NCBI RefSeq assembly: GCF_009696005.1
Contig: NZ_VUMV01000002.1
Location: 186,001 to 250,000 of the forward strand
DNA: 64,000 nucleotides
Direction of reading: 5' to 3'
Source: Bilifractor porci
GTDB lineage: Bacteria > Bacillota > Clostridia > Lachnospirales > Lachnospiraceae
The position numbers and the translations under genes are program-made. Below the pieces are notes generated by a model. The model was not told the DNA's origin and ran no database searches. It saw nothing but the letters and a program-made list of their open reading frames with translations. Shown in pieces: positions 7,995-15,863 of the stretch; positions within the stretch are counted from its first letter, which is position 1; every line of letters starts with the position of its first letter.

Positions 7995-9293
7995 TTGGGA
8001 TGCACGGATTCGGAAATGGTTGTGGCTTCACAGATCGCCAGGATGGATTTTGATCCCGCCATCCTTAAAGAGGGCGGGTGCAGCGTAGGAGAAGTCATCG
8101 AAGAGGAAAAGAAGTATGCGGATAAGAACAGAAAAAAAGAGCTGGAAAAACTGGAGGCGCTTCTGAGGGAAACGCCGGGGGCGGAAAACAGCAGGAACTG
8201 GATCATCCGGGATGTGTGCAACGACCAGAGGGGCAGCGGGATGTATGCCTGTCTGCTGGAAACGTCTCCGGGAGAAGCGGTTCTTGCTTTCCGGTGCAGT
8301 GAGTCAGATACGCCGGAAAGCATCATGAAGGACTGGGTGCTGTCCGATCTGGGACTTCTTAACCACATGCTGACCCCGCAGCAGTGGGCGGCGGAAGCCT
8401 ATACGCAGGAGGTGTACCGGAAATATGGAAACAGCTTTGCCACGTTTTCTTTTTCCGGACATTCTCTGGGAGGAAATCTGGCGGAGCACGCGGCGATAAC
8501 CGCTCCGGCAGCTATGAGGGAAAAAATCGGGATATGCCGGAATCTGGACGGACCGGGATTTTCCGGCGCCTACCTGACCGCCCATGCGGGGGAAATCGCC
8601 GAAACCGCCGCACGGATCCGGCATGACAGGTGGAGTCTTGTGGGAAATCTGCTGAATGCTGTGCCCGGAACAAGGACAGAGACCGTTACCGCGGTGACTC
8701 CGATGATGGGAAATCCCCTGAAGTCGTTTCTGTGGAGACATGATACACAGACGTTGATCTACGATAAAAACGGCAATTTTGTCAGCGGCGTGCAGGACCT
8801 GCTTGCCAGGGGATTGTCTTCGTTGTCCAGGAAACTGGATTTTTCCATGTTTGTTTTCTCTCCCGGCAGGATGGTCTTAAGCAGCCAGACAAACCGGCTG
8901 AGGGAGAGGTGGAAAAGCGCGGAAATAGTTGAGGATTTTGCAGACCCCAAAAGTTTTCCGGTATCGGCAGGATCCGATGCGCAGACAGCCGCGGACACCG
9001 GCGCCGTCAGGCGGAATCTGGAAAAGGCGGAAGCTCTTGTCCCGAAAATCCTGCGGCTTGCCGCGGAGGCGGAGGCGGCGGCCGTCCGGGTTTCTTATTC
9101 CGCGGCGGAAGCAGGAGAGGGAAAACGGCAGGTGTGCCGATGCGCAGAGCTTCTGGAAAAAGACGGGCGGGCGCTGAAAGGCTGGGCGTCCCGCGGCAGA
9201 ATGATCTGTCAGGGCTATGAGGAGGCGGAGCGGCAGGCAGGTGTGCTGGCAGCAAACCTGCTGTCCGGCCGGCCCCTTACCGCAAAGAGGTAG
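7995..9293 (+). CDS. Mbeg1-like (DUF2974) lipase with helical C-terminal domain; candidate type VII effector
   Basis: About 432 residues from TTG at 7995, chosen because GGAGGGAGG at 7981-7989 lies just upstream; an in-frame TTG at 7941 and ATG at 8016 are alternatives. The N-terminal 300 residues form an alpha/beta-hydrolase of the DUF2974 type: a DWVLSDLGLL segment, the nucleophile elbow FSGHSLGGN (Ser about 157), then NLDGPGFSG. The last 110 residues are Ala/Glu/Arg-rich, predicted helical, without signal peptide or membrane span. Known TslA of Staphylococcus has the same order, lipase first and LXG-like helical targeting region last, and is exported by type VII secretion. As first gene before an EssC-like ATPase, this is probably a secreted lipase, but that is inference. 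Confidence 0.78.
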   Translation: MGCTDSEMVVASQIARMDFDPAILKEGGCSVGEVIEEEKKYADKNRKKELEKLEALLRETPGAENSRNWIIRDVCNDQRGSGMYACLLETSPGEAVLAFRCSESDTPESIMKDWVLSDLGLLNHMLTPQQWAAEAYTQEVYRKYGNSFATFSFSGHSLGGNLAEHAAITAPAAMREKIGICRNLDGPGFSGAYLTAHAGEIAETAARIRHDRWSLVGNLLNAVPGTRTETVTAVTPMMGNPLKSFLWRHDTQTLIYDKNGNFVSGVQDLLARGLSSLSRKLDFSMFVFSPGRMVLSSQTNRLRERWKSAEIVEDFADPKSFPVSAGSDAQTAADTGAVRRNLEKAEALVPKILRLAAEAEAAAVRVSYSAAEAGEGKRQVCRCAELLEKDGRALKGWASRGRMICQGYEEAERQAGVLAANLLSGRPLTAKR

Positions 9294-9307
9294 ATGACAG
9301 AAACGAC

Positions 9308-9439
9308 ACAGACGGGACAAGAATCAGCCCCTGAAGTGGTCTCTTCCTATGAAGGGGCAGGCGGCAGAAAAATACAGACGGGAGAAGAATCTGTCCTTGA
9401 AGCGTTCTTTTTCTGTGAAGGGGCAGGCGGCAGCGGCGG
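9308..9439 (+). repeat. Two imperfect 66-base tandem repeats between lipase and essC
   Basis: Copy 1 spans 9308-9373 and copy 2 spans 9374-9439. Both begin ACAGACGGGA and share GAAGGGGCAGGCGGCAG, with a dozen or so substitutions between. Because 66 is divisible by three, an open frame starting with ATG at 9294 (directly after the lipase stop) stays open through both copies and would encode two 22-residue repeats containing QTG-ES and EGAGG. That frame runs to 9542, overlapping essC. Whether it is translated is unclear: there is no good ribosome-binding site other than the end of the lipase gene. Confidence 0.7.
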
Positions 9440-9460
9440 GACGGCGCCGGAGGGATCGGG

Positions 9461-12400
9461 ATGGAAAGTGACAGAAAAACAGAAAAGAGCGGGAACACGG
9501 CCTGCTGTTCTCCCATGCAGATATACAGGATTTCCGGGCTGAAGGAACTATCCGCAGGGAGCAGAAAGGGGAACCTGATCCGAAGCGGCACCCTGGAGGC
9601 GTTTCAGTTTCTTCTTGTCCGGAGAGAGGACGGGTACTGGTACATGGGACAGGACGGCAGACGGCTGAAATTCGGGCAGACACTTGCGGCAGGCGGTTTA
9701 CGGCTGGTGTGGCTGGGTGATTTTCTGGCGGTCGGTTCAGACGGAGAATTTGAGCTGGAGACGCTCCTGCAGGAAAAAATTCTTTCTGCGGGGCAGATTG
9801 CCGGAGAAATGCAGGAAAACACTGCACCAGACCGGGGGACCGTCATCTTTCGCCGGTCTCCACGGGGAACTTCCGGTCTGCATGAAGAGACGGTGGAGCT
9901 GGAGCTTCCGCCGGAACAGCCGCCGGAGAGAAAAGAATCCCTTCTTCTGACTGCGGGTCCGGCGCTGACGATGACGGTTCCCATGCTTCTGGGGTGCTCT
10001 GTCACCGTGTATGTGGCAAGAACGGGATATGGGGGAGGGGGCATTTACCTGTATCTGGGGCTTGTCACGGCAGTCTCGTCCGCGGGGCTGGCCTTTTTCT
10101 GGTCTCTGGCACGGATGAGGGAGGATAAAAAAAGAGAGATCCGGGAAAAGCAGCTTCGCCGGGAGAAATACGGGGAATATCTGCAGAAGATCCGCCGGAG
10201 ACTGTCGGAGGAGGCGGGGTATAACACTGCCATGCTGCATCAGCTTTATCCTTCGGCGGAGGAGTGCCTGCAGTACACGGAAAAAAGACCGGAGCTGTGG
10301 AACAGAAGTCCGGGCGAAAAGGATTTCCTCTTTGCCCGGCTGGGGCTGGGAAGTGTGCCTTTTCAGGTCCATCTGGAAATGCCGAAGACCGGATATCGGA
10401 ATGACAGGGATCCGCTGGTGTCTGAGATGCGTCGGACGGCGGAGGAATTCCGGTACCTGAAGTCCGTCCCGTTCGGGGTATCTCTGCAGAAGGATCCGGT
10501 GCTTGGGTTTGCCGGAAGCGGTGCGGTCCGTCTGATGCAGCTGGCGGCGGCGCAGCTTTCGTCCGCCTGCAGCGGTTCGGATCTGAAACTGGGATTTTTC
10601 TGGAACAGGGAAAATACGGACAACAGGGACTGGGACTGCTTTCGGCTGTTCCCGCACGTGTGGTCGGAAGACGGGAACCGGAGACTTCTTGCCGCGGACA
10701 GGGAGGAGGCGGAAGAGATTCTGGCTTATCTGGCCGGGCTGTTCAGGAAAAGAGGGGAAGAAAAAGAAAACCGACATCCACACTATGTGCTGTTCTTTCA
10801 GGATCCTTCTGCTCTTCAGGGGGAGTGGCTTCTCCGCTGCCTTTTGAACCGGGACGGAGATATCGGGCTTTCTGCTGTATTTTTGGCAGACCGCCCGGAG
10901 GAGCTCCCGTTTTTCTGCCGCACGGTCGTTTTTTCCGACGGTCGGCGCGCAGTCGTGCGGAATCCGGAGGCACCCGCGGCAGAACAGGCGGAATTTGTTC
11001 CGGACAGAGTTTCCCGCCGGATGCTGGAGAACTTTGGAAGAAGAACAGCAGGAATCCGGACCGGAGAGGAGAGGCGCAGCCATGCGCCTCCGGAGCAGCC
11101 GGGGTTTCTGCGGCTGCACAATGCCTGTACGGTGCAGGAGCTGTCCATAGCGGAAAACTGGAAATCCGGACGGACCTGGCAGAATATCCGTGCGCGGATC
11201 GGGTACGGCGCTGACGGAGAAACCTGTTTTCTGGACATCCATGAAAAGCATCACGGCCCCCACGGGCTGATCGCCGGGGCGACCGGAAGCGGCAAATCTG
11301 TTCTGCTGGAAGCCTTTCTTCTGTCCCTGGCTGTCTGTTACAGCCCGGAGGACATCAGTTTTTTTATCATTGATTTTAAGGGAGGCGGCCTGGCAAATCA
11401 GTTCGAGGGAATCCCGCATCTTGCCGGAAGCATCACTAATCTTTCCGGCTCGCGGATCCAGAGGGCGCTTCTGTCTGTGAAAAGTGAGAACAGGCGCCGG
11501 CAGAGGCTTCTGGCAGCCGTCGGGGTAAACCACATTGACGCCTATACAAGACTGGTAAAAAGCGGACGGGCAGAGGAACCCATGCCTCACCTGCTGCTGG
11601 TGATTGATGAGTTCGCAGAGCTGAAGCGGGAATTCCCGGACTTTATGCAGGAGCTGATCAGTGTGGCCCAGGTGGGAAGGAGCCTTGGCATTCATCTGAT
11701 CCTTGCGACACAGAAGCCGGGAGGGACGGTGAGTGAATCCATCTGGAGCAACAGCAGGTTCCGTATCTGCCTGCGGGTTCAGAGCCGGCAGGACAGCATG
11801 GATATGCTGCGTCACGGGGATGCCGCGGGGCTTGTCCTTCCGGGACAGGCCTATCTGCAGGTGGGGAATGATGAGATTTTCCGGCTTTTCCAGGCCGCGT
11901 GCCCGGAATATCCCTATGAAGGGGAGGCCGGAAGATATCGGAACGGCGCGGTCATGCTGACAAGAACCGGTGCCAGGGCGGTACAGCCTCTTCCGGTGCA
12001 GAGCGGGGAAAACGAGCTGGATGCTGTGATCGGGGAAATAAAAAGAACGGCGCAGCGGCAGAAAACGGTTCCCTGCAGGCCGCTTTGGCTGCCCTCCCTT
12101 CCGGACAGGATTACGCTTGCGGAGTTAGAAAAAAACTATCCGGATCCCTCAAAAACCGGCGGCAGGGAGGAAGCCCCGGAACTCAAAACACCGGTGGGAC
12201 TGCTGGACGATCCGGAGCATCAGAGACAGCTGCCGCTGGAAGTGAATTTTACGGAGAAAGGCCATATGGCAGTCTGCGGGACTGCGTTTTGCGGGAAGAG
12301 TACCTTTCTGCATACCATGCTCTCGGGGCTCCTGCAGAATTTCGGGGCGGACCGCCTTCAGGTGCTGGTTCTGGATTTCAGCAGTCATCTGCTGGAGGAG

Positions 12401-13054
12401 CTGGCCGGCCGGGAGCAGGTCCTGGCAGTTCTGGGAGAAGGAGAAGAAGACCGGACGGAGGAATGGATGAAAAAACTGGAGGAGGAGATGAATTTTCGCA
12501 GGAAAAACGGGGCCGGGCACAGGCCGGATGTTCTTCTGGTTATTGACCAGCTCCCGGAATTCCGTCGGGAGACTTGCGGCAGATACGATGACCTGCTGGA
12601 AGCATTGGCAGTCTGTGGCAGACAGCTCCGGCTCTATCTGGCTGTTTCCGCGGCCGGTTTCGGGATCATGGAAATTCCTTTCCGCCTTGCCGAAAATATT
12701 CCTCAGATTTTCTGCCTGGAGCAGACGGAACCCCTGCGCTACCAGGACTGTCTCCGGGTGAACCGGCTCTCCGTCTGTCCCGAACCCGGACACAGGGGGA
12801 GGGGGCTTGCCGCCGTCTGCGGGAGTGTTCTTGAATTTCAGACCGCCCTGGCGGTTAGTAAAGAAACACCTGATATCCGTAGGCAGGCAGAAGCCGTAGT
12901 GGACAGTAAAAAAATATCTGATATCCGGGAACAGCAGGAAGCTTTGACAAATAACCGACAGGCGGCCCGGCGTCCGGATAAGGAGACAGAGAGGACGTGC
13001 GTAAGAGGGGCGCAGAAGAAAACAAATAAGAATAGGAAAGAAACCAAATTGTGA
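9461..13054 (+). CDS. essC: EssC-like FtsK/SpoIIIE ATPase of a type VIIb-like secretion system
   Basis: 1197 residues. The N-terminal 150 residues are FHA-like in position, then two membrane spans lie near residues 160-220. A cytoplasmic part follows: a degenerate first ATPase module (residues about 330-500, no Walker A), a canonical FtsK/SpoIIIE module with Walker A GATGSGKS (about 606) and Walker B LLLVIDEF (about 714), and a second module with GTAFCGKST (about 940) and VLLVIDQ (about 1026). EssC is the motor that recruits and exports WXG100 and LXG substrates. Typical EssC has about 1480 residues and one more C-terminal module, absent here. ATG at 9461 is preceded by GGAGGG, 6 bases away. 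The Lys/Arg/Gln-rich last 60 residues look unstructured. Confidence 0.9.
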   Translation: MESDRKTEKSGNTACCSPMQIYRISGLKELSAGSRKGNLIRSGTLEAFQFLLVRREDGYWYMGQDGRRLKFGQTLAAGGLRLVWLGDFLAVGSDGEFELETLLQEKILSAGQIAGEMQENTAPDRGTVIFRRSPRGTSGLHEETVELELPPEQPPERKESLLLTAGPALTMTVPMLLGCSVTVYVARTGYGGGGIYLYLGLVTAVSSAGLAFFWSLARMREDKKREIREKQLRREKYGEYLQKIRRRLSEEAGYNTAMLHQLYPSAEECLQYTEKRPELWNRSPGEKDFLFARLGLGSVPFQVHLEMPKTGYRNDRDPLVSEMRRTAEEFRYLKSVPFGVSLQKDPVLGFAGSGAVRLMQLAAAQLSSACSGSDLKLGFFWNRENTDNRDWDCFRLFPHVWSEDGNRRLLAADREEAEEILAYLAGLFRKRGEEKENRHPHYVLFFQDPSALQGEWLLRCLLNRDGDIGLSAVFLADRPEELPFFCRTVVFSDGRRAVVRNPEAPAAEQAEFVPDRVSRRMLENFGRRTAGIRTGEERRSHAPPEQPGFLRLHNACTVQELSIAENWKSGRTWQNIRARIGYGADGETCFLDIHEKHHGPHGLIAGATGSGKSVLLEAFLLSLAVCYSPEDISFFIIDFKGGGLANQFEGIPHLAGSITNLSGSRIQRALLSVKSENRRRQRLLAAVGVNHIDAYTRLVKSGRAEEPMPHLLLVIDEFAELKREFPDFMQELISVAQVGRSLGIHLILATQKPGGTVSESIWSNSRFRICLRVQSRQDSMDMLRHGDAAGLVLPGQAYLQVGNDEIFRLFQAACPEYPYEGEAGRYRNGAVMLTRTGARAVQPLPVQSGENELDAVIGEIKRTAQRQKTVPCRPLWLPSLPDRITLAELEKNYPDPSKTGGREEAPELKTPVGLLDDPEHQRQLPLEVNFTEKGHMAVCGTAFCGKSTFLHTMLSGLLQNFGADRLQVLVLDFSSHLLEELAGREQVLAVLGEGEEDRTEEWMKKLEEEMNFRRKNGAGHRPDVLLVIDQLPEFRRETCGRYDDLLEALAVCGRQLRLYLAVSAAGFGIMEIPFRLAENIPQIFCLEQTEPLRYQDCLRVNRLSVCPEPGHRGRGLAAVCGSVLEFQTALAVSKETPDIRRQAEAVVDSKKISDIREQQEALTNNRQAARRPDKETERTCVRGAQKKTNKNRKETKL

Positions 13055-13071
13055 AAAGGAGGAGATTCTTA

Positions 13072-13371
13072 ATGGCAGAATTCAGTGTTACGGTGAACCG
13101 GATGTATCAGCAGGCGGAAGAGCTTTCCGGGCTGAACCGGCGGTTCTGCGCCGCAGTCCAGGATCTGAGGCAGACAGAAAATGCGCTGAACCGGATGTGG
13201 GAGGGGGCGGCCAGGGAGACGTTTCATTGCGCCTTCGGACGGGGCTGTGTGCAGATGGACAAGTTTTCCGAGACCATATCGTCCTATACCATCTCCCTGC
13301 AGGAAATCTGCAGGAGGTATCAGGAGGCAGAAAGAAGAAATCTGGAGCTGGCATCGGGGAGATCCTGGTAA
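13072..13371 (+). CDS. WXG100-family protein 1 (WEG motif)
   Basis: 99 residues, all helical, with the central turn motif W43-E-G in RMWEGAARETF. That is the expected size and position for an ESAT-6/WXG100 helical hairpin, which dimerises and is exported through EssC. ATG at 13072 is preferred over the in-frame GTG at 13051 because AAGGAGG (13056-13062) lies 9 bases ahead of it. It follows essC by 17 bases. The C-terminal end has YQEAERRNLEL, close to the YxxxD/E export signal of the family. Confidence 0.88.
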   Translation: MAEFSVTVNRMYQQAEELSGLNRRFCAAVQDLRQTENALNRMWEGAARETFHCAFGRGCVQMDKFSETISSYTISLQEICRRYQEAERRNLELASGRSW

Positions 13372-13475
13372 ATACCCCATCCGGGTGACGGTGACGGGGA
13401 TCTGGAACAAAGGCATCTGATGCCGACGAATAGAAAAATAACAGGACGGCAGAAAATCAGAAAGGAGAAGATGGT

Positions 13476-13793
13476 ATGGCAGAAAAAATCAAGGTAACGC
13501 CGGAGCAGCTGAAATCTACGGCTGCCCGGTTTTCGGAGGAAGCGGAGACCGTGCGGCAGCTTTCGGAGCTGATGATGCAGATTGCCCGGTCCATATCCGG
13601 AGCGTGGACCGGCGCGGCGGCCGCCGCTTATGTATCCCGGCTGCAGGCTCTGGAGACAGATATCCGGCATCTGGTTCAGATGATCCAAAGCCAGAGCCTG
13701 AATCTGCAGGATATGGCGCGGAATTACACAGAGGCGGAGAATCTGAACGCGGAAGCGGCAGGCGCCCTGGCCCGTGATGTGGTTTCTCTGTGA
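13476..13793 (+). CDS. WXG100-family protein 2 (WTG motif)
   Basis: 105 residues, helical, with W44-T-G in GAWTGAAAAAY between two amphipathic helices. The start KIKVTPEQLKSTAARF closely resembles EsxA-type proteins (xxxTPEELrxxA), making this the most typical WXG100 member of the locus. AAAGGAG lies about 10 bases before ATG. The tail contains YTEAEN, a YxxxE/D-like export signal. It probably forms a homodimer or pairs with one of the two neighbouring WXG100 proteins. Confidence 0.92.
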   Translation: MAEKIKVTPEQLKSTAARFSEEAETVRQLSELMMQIARSISGAWTGAAAAAYVSRLQALETDIRHLVQMIQSQSLNLQDMARNYTEAENLNAEAAGALARDVVSL

Positions 13794-14116
13794 GACCGGA
13801 AACAGCAGGGCTGAATTACCGGACCGCAATCCGGAATATTCAGGAAATACAGGATGCCGCAGCCGCTGTCTGCAGGCTGGCGTACGAACTGGAGGAGGCT
13901 CTCGCAGAAATGCGGACAGGCTGGACCGGACAGGCTGCGGAACTGTTTCAGGGCGAAGGAAAGAAGCTGCAGGAGAATCTTCTGCGGCATGCCGGTCTGC
14001 TGCGCCGTGCCGCTTCGGGGATGTCTGCGGCTGCCTGGGAGCTGTATCAGACGGAGCAGAGGCTGTTGGAGCAGGAAAACGATGCGCAGGGGAGAAATAC
14101 TGGACGGGAAATATGA
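13790..14116 (+). CDS. WXG100-family protein 3 (WTG motif)
   Basis: 108 residues, helical hairpin with W45-T-G in RTGWTGQAAELF. GTG at 13790 overlaps the stop codon of WXG100 protein 2 (GTGA), so translation is likely coupled and the two proteins may form a heterodimer. The C-terminus YQTEQRLLEQEND carries a possible export signal. The gene overlaps the start of the downstream kinase gene by about 35 bases. Confidence 0.82.
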   Translation: MRPETAGLNYRTAIRNIQEIQDAAAAVCRLAYELEEALAEMRTGWTGQAAELFQGEGKKLQENLLRHAGLLRRAASGMSAAAWELYQTEQRLLEQENDAQGRNTGREI

Positions 14117-15788
14117 AATCCTGAAAGTGATCGGGAAGGGCGGGATGTCGGTGGTTTATCTTGCCAGGGATATCCGCCTGCACAAATACTGGGCGGTGAA
14201 GGAAATCTTCCGGACGGGAAGAGATGCGGCGGGGCGGAAAACCGTCTGCGGCCTTCTGACGGAGGCAAGCCTTATGAGAGCGCTTGACCATCCGGCGCTT
14301 CCCCGCATCGTGGATATTCTGGAAAAGGACAGTCAGATCTACCTCATCATGGATTATATCGAGGGAGAAAGCCTGTACTGCCTTTTGCAGAAAAACGGTC
14401 CTTTTTCCGAGAGAGAGACGGCGGATATCGGCATCCAGCTCTGTGATGTTCTTCAATATCTGCATACCCGGAATCCGCCGGTCATTTACCGGGACATGAA
14501 GCCGTCCAATGTGATCCGCAGGCCGGGCGGGAAGCTGGCTCTGATTGATTTTGGAATTGCCAGGGAATACAAGGAGGACAGTGAGCTGGACACCGTCATT
14601 CTCGGGACGGAGGGATATGCCGCACCGGAGCAGCACGGAACCGGACAGAGCGACCGGAGATCCGATATTTTTGCTCTTGGAATGACACTGATTCATCTTC
14701 TGACAGGAACAGACCCGAAGCATGACCCGTATCTGTACCGGGCACATCCCCTTCGCGGAATCGATAAAGGGATCAGCGAGGGGATGGAGATAATTCTCAA
14801 TAAATGCACCGCGTTTCGTCCGGAGGACAGATATCAGAACTGCCTGGAGCTGAAAAAGGATCTGGAAAATCCGGAGAAGCTGTCCGCCGTCCGAAAGAGA
14901 AAAAAGAAGAGAAAACGGCTGCTGTATTCGGCTGTTTGTGTTTCCCTGGTTTTGTCTGTGTCCGGAGGCATTGTCCTGCATGCGGCCGGGCAGTGGAAAA
15001 AGGACAGTGAATACCGCGCCCTTCTTTCCGTTCCTCCCTCTGTATCCTGTCGGGAACGGGTGCAAGGTTATAAAAAAGCCATAGAACTGGAGGAGAAACG
15101 GCCGGAGGCGTATCTGAAGCTTCTGCAGACATGGCAGGAACAGGGCGTTTTTACGGAGCAGGAGAGCCGTTATTTTACGAACGCCTATAACCGGAACCTG
15201 CGGTATTTTCAGGCGGATGACCCGCGGGTGCTGGAGCTGAATTATCAGGCCGGAGTTACCTGCCTTTATCTCTATACAGGAGGGGACGGTTCGTTCCGGA
15301 ACCGCATCCTGAAAAGCGATCCTTATTTCCGCAGGGTGACCGGCAGCGGAAGCGAGGATTATGCCAATTACCGTCTCTCGGAGACCTATTGTATGCTGGG
15401 GGATTTTTATAAGAAATATGTCTGCAATGCTGTCGGCGTGTATGAGCCCGGAAAAAAGGATTATCAAGCGCTGCTGCGCTCTTTCCGTCTCTGCCTGCAG
15501 AAGTCGGAAAGCAGCCGGTACGGCGGCGCGGATTATGTGGGCCTTTTGATGGACAGGGAAATGCTGTATATCCTGAATGACCAGAGAAGGGGATTGGCGG
15601 CAGAACAGATCCCTCTGGAAGAGGTGCTCGACCTTGTTTCTGAAATAAAAAAAGACGCAGGGGAGAGACAGGCTGCGCAGAACAAATCATTTGTGCTGCA
15701 GGAAGAAGTCCTTTCCGGCAGCGGGACCTGCTGGAATAACATCACCAGAACCTATGAAAATTTCAAAAAATCGGATTCGGAGCCGTGA
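14082..15788 (+). CDS. Membrane Ser/Thr protein kinase with helical extracellular domain (EssB-like layout)
   Basis: 568 residues from ATG at 14082. The N-terminal kinase domain has a complete set of motifs: glycine loop GKGGMS (18-23), AVK (K40), helix-C glutamate E61, YRDMKPSN (D138, K140, N143), DFG (156-158) and APE (181-183). A basic stretch and one membrane span (about 279-302) follow, then about 265 residues of tetratricopeptide-like helical sequence outside the cell. EssB/YukC of type VIIb systems has the same order (kinase fold, span, helical domain), but its kinase fold is dead. Here the active-site residues are present, so it may be an active kinase in the EssB place. It could instead be a separate regulatory kinase. 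Confidence 0.85.
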   Translation: MRRGEILDGKYEILKVIGKGGMSVVYLARDIRLHKYWAVKEIFRTGRDAAGRKTVCGLLTEASLMRALDHPALPRIVDILEKDSQIYLIMDYIEGESLYCLLQKNGPFSERETADIGIQLCDVLQYLHTRNPPVIYRDMKPSNVIRRPGGKLALIDFGIAREYKEDSELDTVILGTEGYAAPEQHGTGQSDRRSDIFALGMTLIHLLTGTDPKHDPYLYRAHPLRGIDKGISEGMEIILNKCTAFRPEDRYQNCLELKKDLENPEKLSAVRKRKKKRKRLLYSAVCVSLVLSVSGGIVLHAAGQWKKDSEYRALLSVPPSVSCRERVQGYKKAIELEEKRPEAYLKLLQTWQEQGVFTEQESRYFTNAYNRNLRYFQADDPRVLELNYQAGVTCLYLYTGGDGSFRNRILKSDPYFRRVTGSGSEDYANYRLSETYCMLGDFYKKYVCNAVGVYEPGKKDYQALLRSFRLCLQKSESSRYGGADYVGLLMDREMLYILNDQRRGLAAEQIPLEEVLDLVSEIKKDAGERQAAQNKSFVLQEEVLSGSGTCWNNITRTYENFKKSDSEP

Positions 15789-15863
15789 AAGAGGTTTATC
15801 AGCAAAACACGGCGCAGGCAGCTGCCGGCCGCGCCGGAGCAATGACAGGGGGAAACTGGAATT

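Noticed and set aside
9737-11815. 692-codon open frame on the minus strand inside essC
   Set aside because: Antisense shadow of a GC-rich gene: no family features, no ribosome-binding site, biased to Arg/Pro/Gln/His, and the plus strand carries clear ATPase motifs.
13320-15467. 715-codon open frame on the minus strand across the WXG100 and kinase genes
   Set aside because: It runs antisense to four well-supported genes, has low-complexity composition and no recognisable domain.
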